DNA of 64,000 bases from Kribbella amoyensis (GCF_007828865.1 NZ_VIVK01000001.1:6386001-6450000), one strand, 5' to 3'; shown: positions 41,198 through 49,683, counted from the stretch's first letter. Made by a program: numbers and translations. Notes: generated by a model not told the origin, from the letters alone.

Positions 41198-41977
41198 ATG
41201 TTCGAGATCGTCCTGTTCGCGGTGATCGTGATCATCGGCGCCGTGGTGAAGAAGGTCAACGAACGCACGAGCTCCCCCAGTGGCGCGTCGGGCGCGCCGA
41301 GCCCTCGGGTCCAGCGCATGCTCGAACGCATCCAGGCCCAGCAAGGCGGCAACCAGCCGACCCAGTTCCAGGGCCAGTACACCCAGCCGACGGGTCCGGC
41401 GCCCGGTGTCGCACAGTACGGGCCCGGACCGACCGGAGTTCCGCAGCCGGCACCAGGGCAGTTCGCGGCGCCTGGGCAGTACCCGGCTCCGGTGCCGAAC
41501 GGGCAGGGTCAGCAGGGGTCGAACTGGCTGCCTTCGTACGGACCGCCGCCCACACAGGCGGTCCCGGCGCATCGCCCGCCGCAGCACAGGCTCCCCGCGA
41601 CGAACAACGACATCGACGCCCAGGTCCGCGAGCTGATGGCGGCCGGCAACGAGGTCGGCGCCGTCCGGCTGCTCTGCGACGAGCGCGATCTCGACATCAT
41701 CGAGGCGCAGGAGTACGCCCGCAATCTCGTCACCCCCGCCGCGCCACAACAGCAACCCACCACGCCTCGCCGGGCCGAGCAAGGCGAGAACCCTCGCGAC
41801 GAGGACGAGAACCGCTACATCGGCTCGACCGCCTTCTCGGAGTCCATCTTCGACACCGATCCCGAGGAGAACGTCTGGGCCAGCGGCTGGACCGAGCCGA
41901 AGGACGAGGACGACCGCAGCGACATCAACGAACTCTGGGAGACCGTCCGCACCCAGGGCCGCCCGCAGAAACCCTGA
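41198..41977 (+). CDS. Membrane-anchored Pro/Gln-rich protein with L7/L12-CTD-like motif
   Basis: A 259-residue protein with one N-terminal transmembrane helix (FEIVLFAVIVIIGAVVKKV), a Gly/Pro/Gln-rich disordered stretch (about 45-135), and a short helical module VRELMAAGNEVGAVRLLCDE followed by DLDIIEAQEYARNL. That module resembles the ribosomal L7/L12 C-terminal pattern (helix, then A-I-K-L-x-R, then EAK). The acidic C-terminus holds repeated D/E and W (ENVWASGWTEP). The function is not recognised. The start ATG has GGGAGG upstream, and TAGGCT (41147-41152) may be its -10. Next to efp but on the opposite strand. Confidence 0.65.
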   Translation: MFEIVLFAVIVIIGAVVKKVNERTSSPSGASGAPSPRVQRMLERIQAQQGGNQPTQFQGQYTQPTGPAPGVAQYGPGPTGVPQPAPGQFAAPGQYPAPVPNGQGQQGSNWLPSYGPPPTQAVPAHRPPQHRLPATNNDIDAQVRELMAAGNEVGAVRLLCDERDLDIIEAQEYARNLVTPAAPQQQPTTPRRAEQGENPRDEDENRYIGSTAFSESIFDTDPEENVWASGWTEPKDEDDRSDINELWETVRTQGRPQKP

Positions 41978-41981
41978 TCCG

Positions 41982-43196
41982 TCAGGGCCAGTGGACCGTC
42001 ACGAGGGTGTGGCGGGTGGTCACGTCGGGACGGCCCGGCGGATCGGTCGCGGGCGTCGTCTTCGGATGGACGGTGAACCGCGGGCCCGGGCCGTGCCGGT
42101 GGGTCTGGTCCCAGGCGGTGATCTCGCCGGCCAGGTGATCTGCCAGGCGTTTCGCGGTCGGGCCGTGGGCGATGATGCCGAGCTCGATCAGGTGCGGCGC
42201 CGGGCTCGGCCGTGAGGTCAGATAGGCGAGCGAGCCGCCTTCCACGACGGCGGCGCCACCCCACTGCAGTACTGGGCTGACCAATCCGCTCTTGATCGAC
42301 GAGCGGTGGGCGGACAGCACGCAGTACCCGGGGAACCTGGTGGCCAGCCAGAGGTCCAGGTTGGAGAACGGCTCCTCGCGGTCGATCAGGATGCCGCACC
42401 AACTCAGCCGTGGTGGCTGGCGCAGGATCCCCTGCAGCGCTCCCCCGTCGATCACCTGGTCCTCGTCGAACGTCAGCACGATCTTGTCGCCGTCGAGCCG
42501 GACGACCTGCCCGTCGGTCGTCCCGGCGCCCTGCATCGAGACGAATCCGCACAGCACGCTCGACCGGCCGTGCAGCACCCCCTGGACCTTGTCGAACGCG
42601 ATCGACCTGGTCTGCCCGCGCAGCCGCAGCGGGACGACGAGGCGGCCGCCCTCGGCGAGCTGGTCCAGCCAGGCGGGCGCGATGTCCTCGGCGGTCACGG
42701 TGAGCAGGACAAGGTCGTACGGTGCGCCCTCCGGCCAGCCGAACTGCCCGTCCGCCTGGAACACCCGCACTCCCTGGTACCCGGTGCCGGCCAGCGCCTG
42801 GCGAGCGCGCGAGGTCACCTCGGCGTCGATGTCGATCGAGGTCACCGCGCCGCCGGGTCCGGCGAGCTCGCTCATCAGGGCGGCGTTGTACCCGCCGGAG
42901 CCGATCTCCAGAATGCGATGGCCGGGCGCGATCCCGGCCTGCTCCAGCATCATCGCGACCACGGTCGGCTGGGACACGGTACTGATCGCGGTCCCGGCGT
43001 CGTCGCTCTTCATCAGCACCACGTCGTCGGTGTACGCGATCTCCAGCGACACGTTCGGGACGAAGAGGTGCCGTGGGACCGACCGGACCGCGGCCGCGAC
43101 CGGGCGGCTCCGGATCGCGCCGGTGTCGACCAGCTTGGCGGCCAGGGCCGAGCGCAACGATCCGGCGTACCGGGAATCGTTGCCCAAGGCATTCAT
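41982..43196 (-). CDS. PCMT/FxLD-type SAM methyltransferase with C-terminal extension
   Basis: A 404-residue protein. The N-terminal half is a protein-L-isoaspartate O-methyltransferase fold: VPRHLFVPNV, then STVSQPTVVAMMLEQAG, SAM motif GHRILEIGSGGYNAAL and APAWLDQLAEGGRLVVPLRL. The last about 190 residues are an extension found in the subfamily called methyltransferase, FxLD system, usually beside lanthipeptide genes. No precursor peptide or lanthionine synthetase is nearby. It begins 4 bases after the MarR-family gene stop, so the two are co-transcribed. It might methylate an isoaspartate or aspartate in a peptide or a protein; the substrate is open. Confidence 0.78.
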   Translation of the reverse strand: MNALGNDSRYAGSLRSALAAKLVDTGAIRSRPVAAAVRSVPRHLFVPNVSLEIAYTDDVVLMKSDDAGTAISTVSQPTVVAMMLEQAGIAPGHRILEIGSGGYNAALMSELAGPGGAVTSIDIDAEVTSRARQALAGTGYQGVRVFQADGQFGWPEGAPYDLVLLTVTAEDIAPAWLDQLAEGGRLVVPLRLRGQTRSIAFDKVQGVLHGRSSVLCGFVSMQGAGTTDGQVVRLDGDKIVLTFDEDQVIDGGALQGILRQPPRLSWCGILIDREEPFSNLDLWLATRFPGYCVLSAHRSSIKSGLVSPVLQWGGAAVVEGGSLAYLTSRPSPAPHLIELGIIAHGPTAKRLADHLAGEITAWDQTHRHGPGPRFTVHPKTTPATDPPGRPDVTTRHTLVTVHWP

Positions 43197-43200
43197 CAGG

Positions 43201-43698
43201 TCAGTCCGTCCGGTCGCCGAGAGACTCGAGCAAGGTCCTGAGCGTACTCGCCAGGGCTTCGCGTTCCGGTCCGGACAGCGCCTGGAGCAGCTTATCCTCG
43301 GTCTCCACATGCGCCGGGAGGACCGCGTCGATCACCTGCAGGCCCTCCTCGGTCAGCGTCACCCGGACGCCGCGGCCGTCGGTCTCGCTCGGCGTCCGCC
43401 GCACCAGGCCGCGTGCCTCCAACCGGTCCAGCCGCTGGGTGATCGCGCCGGAGGTGACCATCGACGAGCGCATCAGGCCGGCCGGGGTGAGGCTGTGCTC
43501 GGCGTTGCTCCGGCGCAGCGTCGCGAGCACGTCGAACGACGGCGAGTCCAGGTCGTACCGGGCGAAGTTGCGGCGCAACTCGGTGTCGACCAGCTGGGCG
43601 AGCCGCTTCAGCCGGCCCATCACCGCCATCGGCGAGGCGTCCAGGTCGGGGCGCCGCTCGCTCCACTGCGCGAGCACCAGGTCGACGTGATCTGCCAT
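43201..43698 (-). CDS. MarR-family transcriptional regulator
   Basis: A 165-residue dimeric winged-helix regulator. The HTH is in LTPAGLMRSSMVTSGAITQR, with the wing TPSETDGRGVRVTLTEEG. The ATG 43698 follows TAGGCT by 6 bases, so the mRNA is likely leaderless. It is divergent from an EamA exporter and leads directly into the FxLD-type methyltransferase gene. Three TTAG-rich inverted repeats in the 76-base gap are likely its binding sites, so it probably represses both sides until a ligand binds. Confidence 0.9.
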   Translation of the reverse strand: MADHVDLVLAQWSERRPDLDASPMAVMGRLKRLAQLVDTELRRNFARYDLDSPSFDVLATLRRSNAEHSLTPAGLMRSSMVTSGAITQRLDRLEARGLVRRTPSETDGRGVRVTLTEEGLQVIDAVLPAHVETEDKLLQALSGPEREALASTLRTLLESLGDRTD

Positions 43699-43704
43699 TC
43701 ACCC

Positions 43705-43710
43705 AGCCTA
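43705..43710 (-). promoter_or_regulatory. -10 hexamer TAGGCT, leaderless start of MarR gene
   Basis: On the minus strand TAGGCT is followed by GGGTGA and then the ATG of the MarR-family gene. Confidence 0.5.
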
Positions 43711-43719
43711 GTGGCTCGC

Positions 43720-43734
43720 TTAGCAGTGAGCTAA
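43720..43734. promoter_or_regulatory. MarR operator 1, TTAGC-5-GCTAA
   Basis: TTAGC-agtga-GCTAA is a perfect inverted repeat 22 bases upstream of the MarR start codon, near the -35 region of that gene. Confidence 0.6.
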
Positions 43735-43750
43735 ACCTCTGTCGTTTTGC

Positions 43751-43760
43751 TTAGCGCTGA
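43751..43760. promoter_or_regulatory. MarR operator 2, TTAGCGCTGA
   Basis: A near-palindrome of the same core, located in the spacer just upstream of the TACTTT -10 of the EamA gene. Confidence 0.5.
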
Positions 43761-43762
43761 GG

Positions 43763-43768
43763 TACTTT
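43763..43768 (+). promoter_or_regulatory. -10 hexamer TACTTT, leaderless start of EamA gene
   Basis: TACTTT ends 6 bases before the GTG at 43775, with no ribosome-binding sequence between. Confidence 0.5.
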
Positions 43769-43771
43769 GTT

Positions 43772-43781
43772 TTAGTGCTAA
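43772..43781. promoter_or_regulatory. MarR operator 3, TTAGTGCTAA, over the start codon
   Basis: This inverted repeat contains the GTG start codon (43775-43777) of the EamA gene, so a bound repressor would cover the transcription and translation start of a leaderless message. Confidence 0.55.
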
Positions 43782-44689
43782 GCAATCGACTCCGCCTGAT
43801 CCTCACCACCGCGCTGGCTCCCGCGCTGTGGGGAACCACGTATCTCGTCACGACGGAACTGCTTCCGCCTGGTCGTCCCCTTCTCGCCGGCGTCCTGCGG
43901 GCGCTGCCGGCCGGACTCCTCCTGATCGCGTTCACCCGGCGACTGCCCCAGGGCCACTGGTGGTGGCGGGCGTTCGTCCTCGGCACGCTCAACATCGGCG
44001 CCTTCTTCGCGCTGCTGTTCGTCGCGGCGTACCGCCTGCCGGGTGGGGTCGCGGCGACGGTCGGCGCGGTGCAGCCGCTGCTGGTGGCGGTGCTGTCGGC
44101 CGGGTTGCTCGCTCAGCGGATGACGCTGCGGACGACGCTCGCCGCGGTCGCCGGAGTGTTCGGGGTGAGCCTGCTCGTCCTTCGGGCCGACGCGCGGCTG
44201 GATGCGTGGGGCGTCGCGGCCGCGCTCGGTGGTGCGGTGGTGATGGCGACCGGTGTGGTGCTGAGCAAGCGGTGGACGTCGCCCGCTCCCCTGCTCGCGA
44301 CCACGGGCTGGCAGCTCGTAGCAGGCGGTGTCGTCCTGCTACCGGTCGCGCTGCTCGTCGAAGGCGGGCTGCCGAGTTCGCTGACCGTTGGGAATGTCGC
44401 GGGGTACGCGTATCTCACGCTGGTCGGGTCGGCGCTCGCGTATGCGCTGTGGTTCCGCGGACTGCGGAGCCTGCCGCCGACGAACGTCACCTTCCTCGGA
44501 CTGCTCAGCCCCGTGGTCGCCACGGCACTCGGCTGGCTCGCCCTCGACCAGCGCCTCACCGCGGTCCAGATCCTCGGCGGCCTGATCGTGCTCGTCGCCC
44601 TCGTCACCGCACAGACCCGCAAGAAGCCACGCCCGGTGCCGTTGGTGCCGGCCGAGCGGCCGGCTGTGGTCTTCAGGGCAGCGTCGTGA
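43775..44689 (+). CDS. EamA/DMT-family transporter under MarR control
   Basis: A 304-residue, ten-helix transporter with two EamA repeats (about 7-140 and 150-285). Landmarks are APALWGTTYLVTTELLPPGR at the start and LSPVVATALGWLALDQRL in the second repeat. It probably exports an amino-acid-like or drug-like compound. GTG 43775 lies within a putative MarR operator and 6 bases after a -10 box. It is divergent from the MarR-methyltransferase pair and convergent with aroQ, overlapping the aroQ end by 17 bases. Confidence 0.88.
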   Translation: MLSNRLRLILTTALAPALWGTTYLVTTELLPPGRPLLAGVLRALPAGLLLIAFTRRLPQGHWWWRAFVLGTLNIGAFFALLFVAAYRLPGGVAATVGAVQPLLVAVLSAGLLAQRMTLRTTLAAVAGVFGVSLLVLRADARLDAWGVAAALGGAVVMATGVVLSKRWTSPAPLLATTGWQLVAGGVVLLPVALLVEGGLPSSLTVGNVAGYAYLTLVGSALAYALWFRGLRSLPPTNVTFLGLLSPVVATALGWLALDQRLTAVQILGGLIVLVALVTAQTRKKPRPVPLVPAERPAVVFRAAS

Positions 44690-45125
44690 TGGCGCGGAGG
44701 GCCAGCCGGTAGGAGTCGAGGCCGAAGCCGGCGATGGTGCCGGTCGCCACGCCCGCGACGACGCTGGTGTGCCGGAACTCCTCGCGGGCCGCCGGGTTGC
44801 TGATGTGGATCTCGATCAGCGGGGCCGTGCGCTGGGCGCAGGCGTCGCGCAGGGCGTACGAGTAGTGGGTGAAGGCCGCCGGGTTGAGCACCACCGGGGT
44901 CTTCGCGTCGGCCGCCTCGTGCAGCCAGCCGACCAGCTCGGACTCGTCGTCGGTCTGCCGGACCTCGACCGCCAGGCCGAGGTCGGCGCCGGTCTTCTCG
45001 CAGTCGGCGACCAGGTCGGCGAACGTCGTCGCGCCGTACACGTCCGGCTCCCTCGATCCGAGCCGGCCCAGGTTCGGACCGTTCAGCACCAGTACTCTCC
45101 GCCCGGCGGCGGCCGCGTCAGTCAC
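44673..45125 (-). CDS. aroQ: 3-dehydroquinate dehydratase, type II
   Basis: A 150-residue dodecameric enzyme of the shikimate pathway, dehydrating 3-dehydroquinate. Type II motifs are RVLVLNGPNLGRLGSREPDVYG with the catalytic tyrosine, VVLNPAAFTHYSYALRDA and IEIHISNPAAREEFRHTSV with the active-site histidine. GTG 45125 lies 6 bases after TAGGGT, suggesting a leaderless message. It is separated from aroB by the sigma factor pair on the other strand. Confidence 0.96.
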   Translation of the reverse strand: MTDAAAAGRRVLVLNGPNLGRLGSREPDVYGATTFADLVADCEKTGADLGLAVEVRQTDDESELVGWLHEAADAKTPVVLNPAAFTHYSYALRDACAQRTAPLIEIHISNPAAREEFRHTSVVAGVATGTIAGFGLDSYRLALRAITTLP

Positions 45126-45131
45126 GGTCCA

Positions 45132-45137
45132 ACCCTA
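45132..45137 (-). promoter_or_regulatory. -10 hexamer TAGGGT, leaderless start of aroQ
   Basis: On the minus strand TAGGGT is followed by TGGACC and then the GTG start codon of aroQ. Confidence 0.5.
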
Positions 45138-45248
45138 GTGCCCCTGCCAGAATCCTGGAGAAGGGCCGGGCGAAACCGAACCGCGGACACCACTGCCGGC
45201 CTCTTCCCAAGTATGAGCGAACGAGCGGCACTACTTGAGGTGCGGTGG

Positions 45249-45896
45249 ATGGATCCAGATCCGGAAAGACCGAGGGCGGCCGGCGTGGGTCCGGGCGTCG
45301 CCACCGGTTCCGGGGTCCAGACCGATCGGAGCCTGTGGGAGGAACTGCAGTCGGGTGACGAGGCGGCGCTGACGGCGTTGTTCCACCGGCACGCCGACGC
45401 GGTCTACAACTTCGCGTTCCGGCGCACCTCCTCGTGGGCGACGGCCGAGGAGGTCGTGCAGGCGACGTTCACCACGTTGTGGCGGCGGGCGAAGGCACGC
45501 CGGGTGGACACCCTGACCCTGGAGTCAGCGCGTCCCCTGCTCCTCGTCATGGCGGGCTACGAGTGCGGGACCGCGTTGCGGACGATGAAGCGGCAGAGCG
45601 CCCTGATCGACCGGCTCGAACTGGTCGGCGACCACGGCACCGAGCCCGATCACTCGGCGGCCGCCGCCGCGCGGGTCGACGACGAACTCGCGATGAGCGA
45701 CATCCGCCGCATTCTCAGCCGCATCCCCGCCCGGCAGCGCGAAGCGATCGAGCTCGTCGTCTGGTCGGGCTGCACCGTCGCCGAGGCCGCGAAGGCGCTC
45801 GGCGTCCCCGAAGGCACGGTCAAGTCCCGGTTGGCGAGAGCACGCACCAGCCTCGCCGGCCTCATCGATCTCGGCACGAAGGAGGAACTGCGATGA
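45249..45896 (+). CDS. ECF-family RNA polymerase sigma factor
   Basis: A 215-residue sigma-70 family protein with region 2 (DEAALTALFHRHADAVYNFA to EVVQATFTTLWRRA) and region 4 (ILSRIPARQREAIELVVW, then TVAEAAKALGVPEGTVKSRL). ATG 45249 has GAGG 9 bases upstream; ATG 45213 upstream is an alternative. It is co-transcribed with the downstream membrane protein through an ATGA overlap, the usual arrangement for an ECF factor and its antagonist. The signal and regulon are unknown. Confidence 0.92.
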   Translation: MDPDPERPRAAGVGPGVATGSGVQTDRSLWEELQSGDEAALTALFHRHADAVYNFAFRRTSSWATAEEVVQATFTTLWRRAKARRVDTLTLESARPLLLVMAGYECGTALRTMKRQSALIDRLELVGDHGTEPDHSAAAAARVDDELAMSDIRRILSRIPARQREAIELVVWSGCTVAEAAKALGVPEGTVKSRLARARTSLAGLIDLGTKEELR

Positions 45897-46765
45897 CCCG
45901 CGTTCCCGCGGAGCGCACGCTCGCGCACAAGGAAGAAATCCTGCGGCAGGTACTCGCCGAGGAGCAGCGGCCGGCCCAGCGTCGGGGCTGGCTCGTCCCG
46001 GTCGCCGCCGCGGCGTCGATCGCGGCCCTGGCCGGCGGAGTGGTCGGGCTCAGCTCCCTCACCGGCAACCACAGCGATCCGGCCGGCCAGGCGGGCGACA
46101 GCGGCCAAGCGGGCTTCCAGACCACCGCGTCGGCCGGTACGCCGTCGGCATCTGCGGGCCCCGACGTCCCGCTCTACCGCGGCCGCCTGAACCAGGCCGA
46201 GATCGCGGCGGCGACGAAGGGCTGCCTGAAGAAGGTCTCCCTCCAGAAGGCCAACAAGGTCCTGCACCCGATCAAGATCGCCGACGTCTTTACCGGAAGG
46301 TCCGAGCCCGCCCTCGTCCTCCGTGCGGACACCCGCACCATCACCTGTGTCGGTCGTTCCTCCGGTGCCGGAACAACCTGGGACGCGCGGGCACACAAGA
46401 ATCTGCCAGACCTCCAGCTGTCTCCGGGCACCACGTCGGTCTCCTCGAAGAAGAGCGTGATCGACCACGTCCTGCCGCGCAGCTGGACCACGGTCGACGA
46501 CGAAGCCGCGAGCGTGCGCCGACGGATCCTCGTCAACGGGCAGGCGGGGCCGTGGTACGTGAGCAAGCCGATCGACGGTCTGGCCCTGGTTCAGGCGAAG
46601 AACGACGGTCCGATCCACATCGGGGACAAGGTCACGGTGGAGACGCAGCAGCTCGACGCGGCCGGCAAGATCGTCGGCAAGCCGAACGCCGTGTCCGCCA
46701 CGGTGACCAGGAACCCGGCGCCGGGCCAGGCCTACCCGTTGCTCTCGTTCCTCAGTCCGCGCTGA
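45893..46765 (+). CDS. Membrane protein coupled to ECF sigma factor (possible anti-sigma)
   Basis: A 290-residue protein with a short cytoplasmic N-terminus (about 1-33), one transmembrane helix (WLVPVAAAASIAALAGGVVG) and a large extracytoplasmic part with two cysteines (KGCLKK and ITCVGRS). The N-terminal part has no zinc HxxxCxxC anti-sigma motif, so the anti-sigma role rests only on gene order and topology. The ATG overlaps the sigma factor stop, with GGAGG upstream. The stop overlaps the convergent aroB end by 14 bases. Confidence 0.7.
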   Translation: MTRVPAERTLAHKEEILRQVLAEEQRPAQRRGWLVPVAAAASIAALAGGVVGLSSLTGNHSDPAGQAGDSGQAGFQTTASAGTPSASAGPDVPLYRGRLNQAEIAAATKGCLKKVSLQKANKVLHPIKIADVFTGRSEPALVLRADTRTITCVGRSSGAGTTWDARAHKNLPDLQLSPGTTSVSSKKSVIDHVLPRSWTTVDDEAASVRRRILVNGQAGPWYVSKPIDGLALVQAKNDGPIHIGDKVTVETQQLDAAGKIVGKPNAVSATVTRNPAPGQAYPLLSFLSPR

Positions 46766-47858
46766 CCTCGGCGTAGGCCGCGACGAGGAGGCTCGGGTCG
46801 GGGGCTTCGAAGACGGCCGGTTTGGCGAGGCCGTCGAGGACCACGAAGCGGAGCCGGTCGGCCCGGGTCTTCTTGTCCAGCTTCATCGCGTCCTGCAGGT
46901 GCGGCCACGCGTCGGCGCGGTACCGGACCGGCAGGCCGAGGGATTCCAGGACCTCACGGTGCCGGTCCGTGGTGGCGTCGTCGAGCCGGCCGGCCGCGCG
47001 GGCCAGTTCGGCGACGAACACCATGCCGATACTGATCGCAGCCCCGTGCCGCCACTTGTACCGCTCGGTGCGCTCGATCGCGTGGCCGAGCGTGTGGCCG
47101 TAGTTCAGTGCCTCGCGGCCGATCGCGCCGCCGGCCGTGGTGGTCCGCTCGCGCAGGTCGGCGCCGACGGTGTCCGCCTTGACCTGGATGGCTCGGGCGA
47201 TCAACTCCTCGGTGTGCTCGTACTGCGGGGAGGTGGCGCCGGCCGGGTCCTTCTCGACCAGGTCGAGGATCACCGGGTCGGCGATGAAGCCGCACTTGAC
47301 CACTTCGGCAAGGCCGCTGACGTAGTCGTTCTTGGGCAGCGTCTCCAGCGCGGCCAGGTCGCACAGCACGCCGGCCGGCTCCCAGAACGCGCCGACCAGG
47401 TTCTTCCCCTCGGCCGTGTTGATCCCGGTCTTGCCGCCGACGGCCGCGTCGACCATGCCGAGCAACGTGGTCGGGATGTGCACCACCTTGACGCCGCGCA
47501 GCCAGGTCGCGGCGACGAAGCCGGCCAGGTCGGTCGTCGTGCCCCCGCCGATCGACACGATCGCGTCGGACCGGGTGAACCCGGCCTGGCCGAGCACCGA
47601 CCAGCAGTACGCGAGCACCTCGGCGGTCTTCGCTTCCTCGGCGTCCGGGACCTCGATCGCGTGCGCCGTGTACCCACCGGCGGTCAGGTCGTCGCGGATC
47701 GCGTCCCCGCTGGCCCGCAGCGCGCGCGGGTGGATCACCGCGACCCGGGTCACCCCGTCGCCGAGCAACCCCGGCAGCTCGCCGAGCAGATTGTTGCCGA
47801 TGACAACTTCGTACGGCGCGGCCGCGCTGACCGCGATCCGGCGTGCCTGGTCCGTCAT
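46752..47858 (-). CDS. aroB: 3-dehydroquinate synthase
   Basis: A 368-residue NAD- and zinc-dependent enzyme, second step of the shikimate pathway. Visible landmarks are SIGGGTTTDLAGFVAATWLRG, IPTTLLGMVDAAVGGKTGIN, SGLAEVVKCG and the metal histidine region LNYGHTLGHAIE. ATG 47858 overlaps the aroK stop (ATGA). Last gene of aroC-aroK-aroB. Confidence 0.97.
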   Translation of the reverse strand: MTDQARRIAVSAAAPYEVVIGNNLLGELPGLLGDGVTRVAVIHPRALRASGDAIRDDLTAGGYTAHAIEVPDAEEAKTAEVLAYCWSVLGQAGFTRSDAIVSIGGGTTTDLAGFVAATWLRGVKVVHIPTTLLGMVDAAVGGKTGINTAEGKNLVGAFWEPAGVLCDLAALETLPKNDYVSGLAEVVKCGFIADPVILDLVEKDPAGATSPQYEHTEELIARAIQVKADTVGADLRERTTTAGGAIGREALNYGHTLGHAIERTERYKWRHGAAISIGMVFVAELARAAGRLDDATTDRHREVLESLGLPVRYRADAWPHLQDAMKLDKKTRADRLRFVVLDGLAKPAVFEAPDPSLLVAAYAEVSAD

Positions 47859-48355
47859 CCGAGCAGCTCCACGATGTCGTCGGCGATCTCCTCGGGGCTG
47901 CGCTGGTCCGTGCTCACGGTGTGCTTGGCGACCTCGAGGTACAACGGGCGGCGGGCGTCCATCAGGTTCTTCAGCTGGGTCCGCACGTTGCCGAGCAGCA
48001 GTGGCCGGGCGACGCCGAGGCCGACCCGCTTGGCGGCCTCGCCGAGCGACACGTCCAGGAAGACGACCGGGTGACCGGCCAGGTCGGTCCGGGTCGCGGC
48101 GTCCAGGATCGCGCCGCCGCCGAGCGACAGCACCACGTCGTCCGCGGTCAGCGCCGCCACGATCGCGGCCCGCTCCAGCTCCCGGAACGCGGGCTCACCG
48201 GAGTCCACGAAGATGTCGGAGATCGGCTTGCCGACCGTGCTCTCCACGTCGGTGTCGGTGTCACGGTGGACCTTGCCGAGCCGGTCCGCGAGCAACGCGG
48301 CGATCGTGGATTTGCCGGAACCGGGCGGCCCGACCAGGACGACGACCGGGCTCAC
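47855..48355 (-). CDS. aroK: Shikimate kinase
   Basis: A 166-residue P-loop kinase that phosphorylates shikimate. The P-loop is VGPPGSGKSTIAALLADRL, followed by the shikimate-binding DTDTDVE, an FRELE segment and the LSLGGGAI strand. GTG 48355 overlaps the aroC stop (GTGA); a GTG 12 bases further upstream lacks a ribosome site. Middle gene of aroC-aroK-aroB. Confidence 0.96.
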   Translation of the reverse strand: MSPVVVLVGPPGSGKSTIAALLADRLGKVHRDTDTDVESTVGKPISDIFVDSGEPAFRELERAAIVAALTADDVVLSLGGGAILDAATRTDLAGHPVVFLDVSLGEAAKRVGLGVARPLLLGNVRTQLKNLMDARRPLYLEVAKHTVSTDQRSPEEIADDIVELLG

Positions 48356-49557
48356 GCGTCGCCCCACTCGCGCGGGGTGATCGCGGTCGGCAGGTTCGCC
48401 AGGTACGCGCGGTGGTTGCGGGCCGTCTCGGTCACCGAGTCGCCGCCGAACTTCTCCACGGACACGTCGGCGAGCACCAGCGCGACCATCGCCTCCGCGA
48501 CGATGCCGGCCGCCGGGACCGCGCAGACGTCCGAGCGCTGGTGGTGCGCCGAGGCGGCCTCGCCGGTGGTCGTGTCGATCGTGCGCAGCGCCCGCGGCAC
48601 GGTCGCGATCGGCTTCATCGCGGCGCGCACCCGGAGCGTCTCGCCGGTGCTCATGCCGCCCTCGGTCCCACCCGAGCGGCCGCTGGTCCGGCGGACCGTG
48701 CCGTCCTCGGCGACGATCTCGTCGTGCGCCTTCGACCCCGGCGTCCGGGCCAGCTCGAACCCGTCACCGAGCTCGACACCCTTGATCGCCTGGATCCCCA
48801 TCAGGGCGCCGGCCAGCTTGGAGTCCAGCCGGCGGTCCCAGTGCACATAGCTGCCGAGGCCCGGCGGCAGACCGTCGACGACCACCTCGACCACACCGCC
48901 GAGGGTGTCGCCCGCCTTCTGCGCGGTGTCGATCTCGGCCACCATCGCCTTGCTCGCGTCCGCGTCGAGGCAGCGGACCGGGTCGGCGTCCAGCTTGGCG
49001 ACGTCCTCGATCGACGGGATCACGCCGTACGGAGCCTTCACGGTGCCGAGCTCGACGACGTGGCTGACGATCGTCACGCCGTACGCCTGCCGCAGGAACC
49101 GGGCCGCGACCTCGCCGAGCGCGACCCGGGCCGCGGTCTCCCGGGCGCTGGCGCGCTCGAGCACCGGGCGGGCCTCGTCGAAGCCGTACTTCTGCATGCC
49201 CGCGAGGTCGGCGTGACCGGGGCGCGGCCGGGTCAGCGGGGCGTTCCGGGCGAGGCCGTCGAGCACGTCGGCGTCGACCGGGTCGGCGGACATCACCTGC
49301 TCCCACTTCGGCCACTCGGTGTTGCCGACCTGGATCGCGACCGGGCTGCCGAGGGACAGCCCGTGCCGGAATCCGCCGAGGAACGTCACCTCGTCCCGCT
49401 CGAACTTCATCCGCGCGCCGCGGCCGTAGCCCAGCCGACGACGAGCGAGGGCGTCGGCCACGTCATCCGTGGTGACCTGGACGCCTGCGGGAAGACCTTC
49501 GAGTACGGCGACGAGCGCTTGTCCGTGCGACTCGCCGGCGGTGAGCCAGCGCAGCAT
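48352..49557 (-). CDS. aroC: Chorismate synthase
   Basis: A 401-residue FMN-dependent enzyme that makes chorismate from EPSP. It starts LRWLTAGESHGQALVAVLEG and shows RPGHADLAGMQKYGFDEARP, with RASARETAARVALGEVA, and SGRSGGTEGGMSTGETL, all signatures. First gene of aroC-aroK-aroB. In many relatives aroE lies close upstream; here 7 kb of other genes separate them. Confidence 0.97.
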   Translation of the reverse strand: MLRWLTAGESHGQALVAVLEGLPAGVQVTTDDVADALARRRLGYGRGARMKFERDEVTFLGGFRHGLSLGSPVAIQVGNTEWPKWEQVMSADPVDADVLDGLARNAPLTRPRPGHADLAGMQKYGFDEARPVLERASARETAARVALGEVAARFLRQAYGVTIVSHVVELGTVKAPYGVIPSIEDVAKLDADPVRCLDADASKAMVAEIDTAQKAGDTLGGVVEVVVDGLPPGLGSYVHWDRRLDSKLAGALMGIQAIKGVELGDGFELARTPGSKAHDEIVAEDGTVRRTSGRSGGTEGGMSTGETLRVRAAMKPIATVPRALRTIDTTTGEAASAHHQRSDVCAVPAAGIVAEAMVALVLADVSVEKFGGDSVTETARNHRAYLANLPTAITPREWGDA

Positions 49558-49683
49558 GAGCCCGATTCTTTCACGACCGTCTCAGCGCCCGGCCGCCAGT
49601 CTCATCTCGGCGTCCGGATCGGTCCCGGTGGGCGACCGGGCGGCTACAGTTCGGGCGACTGCTGGTCGACGGCTGGAGGGTGG

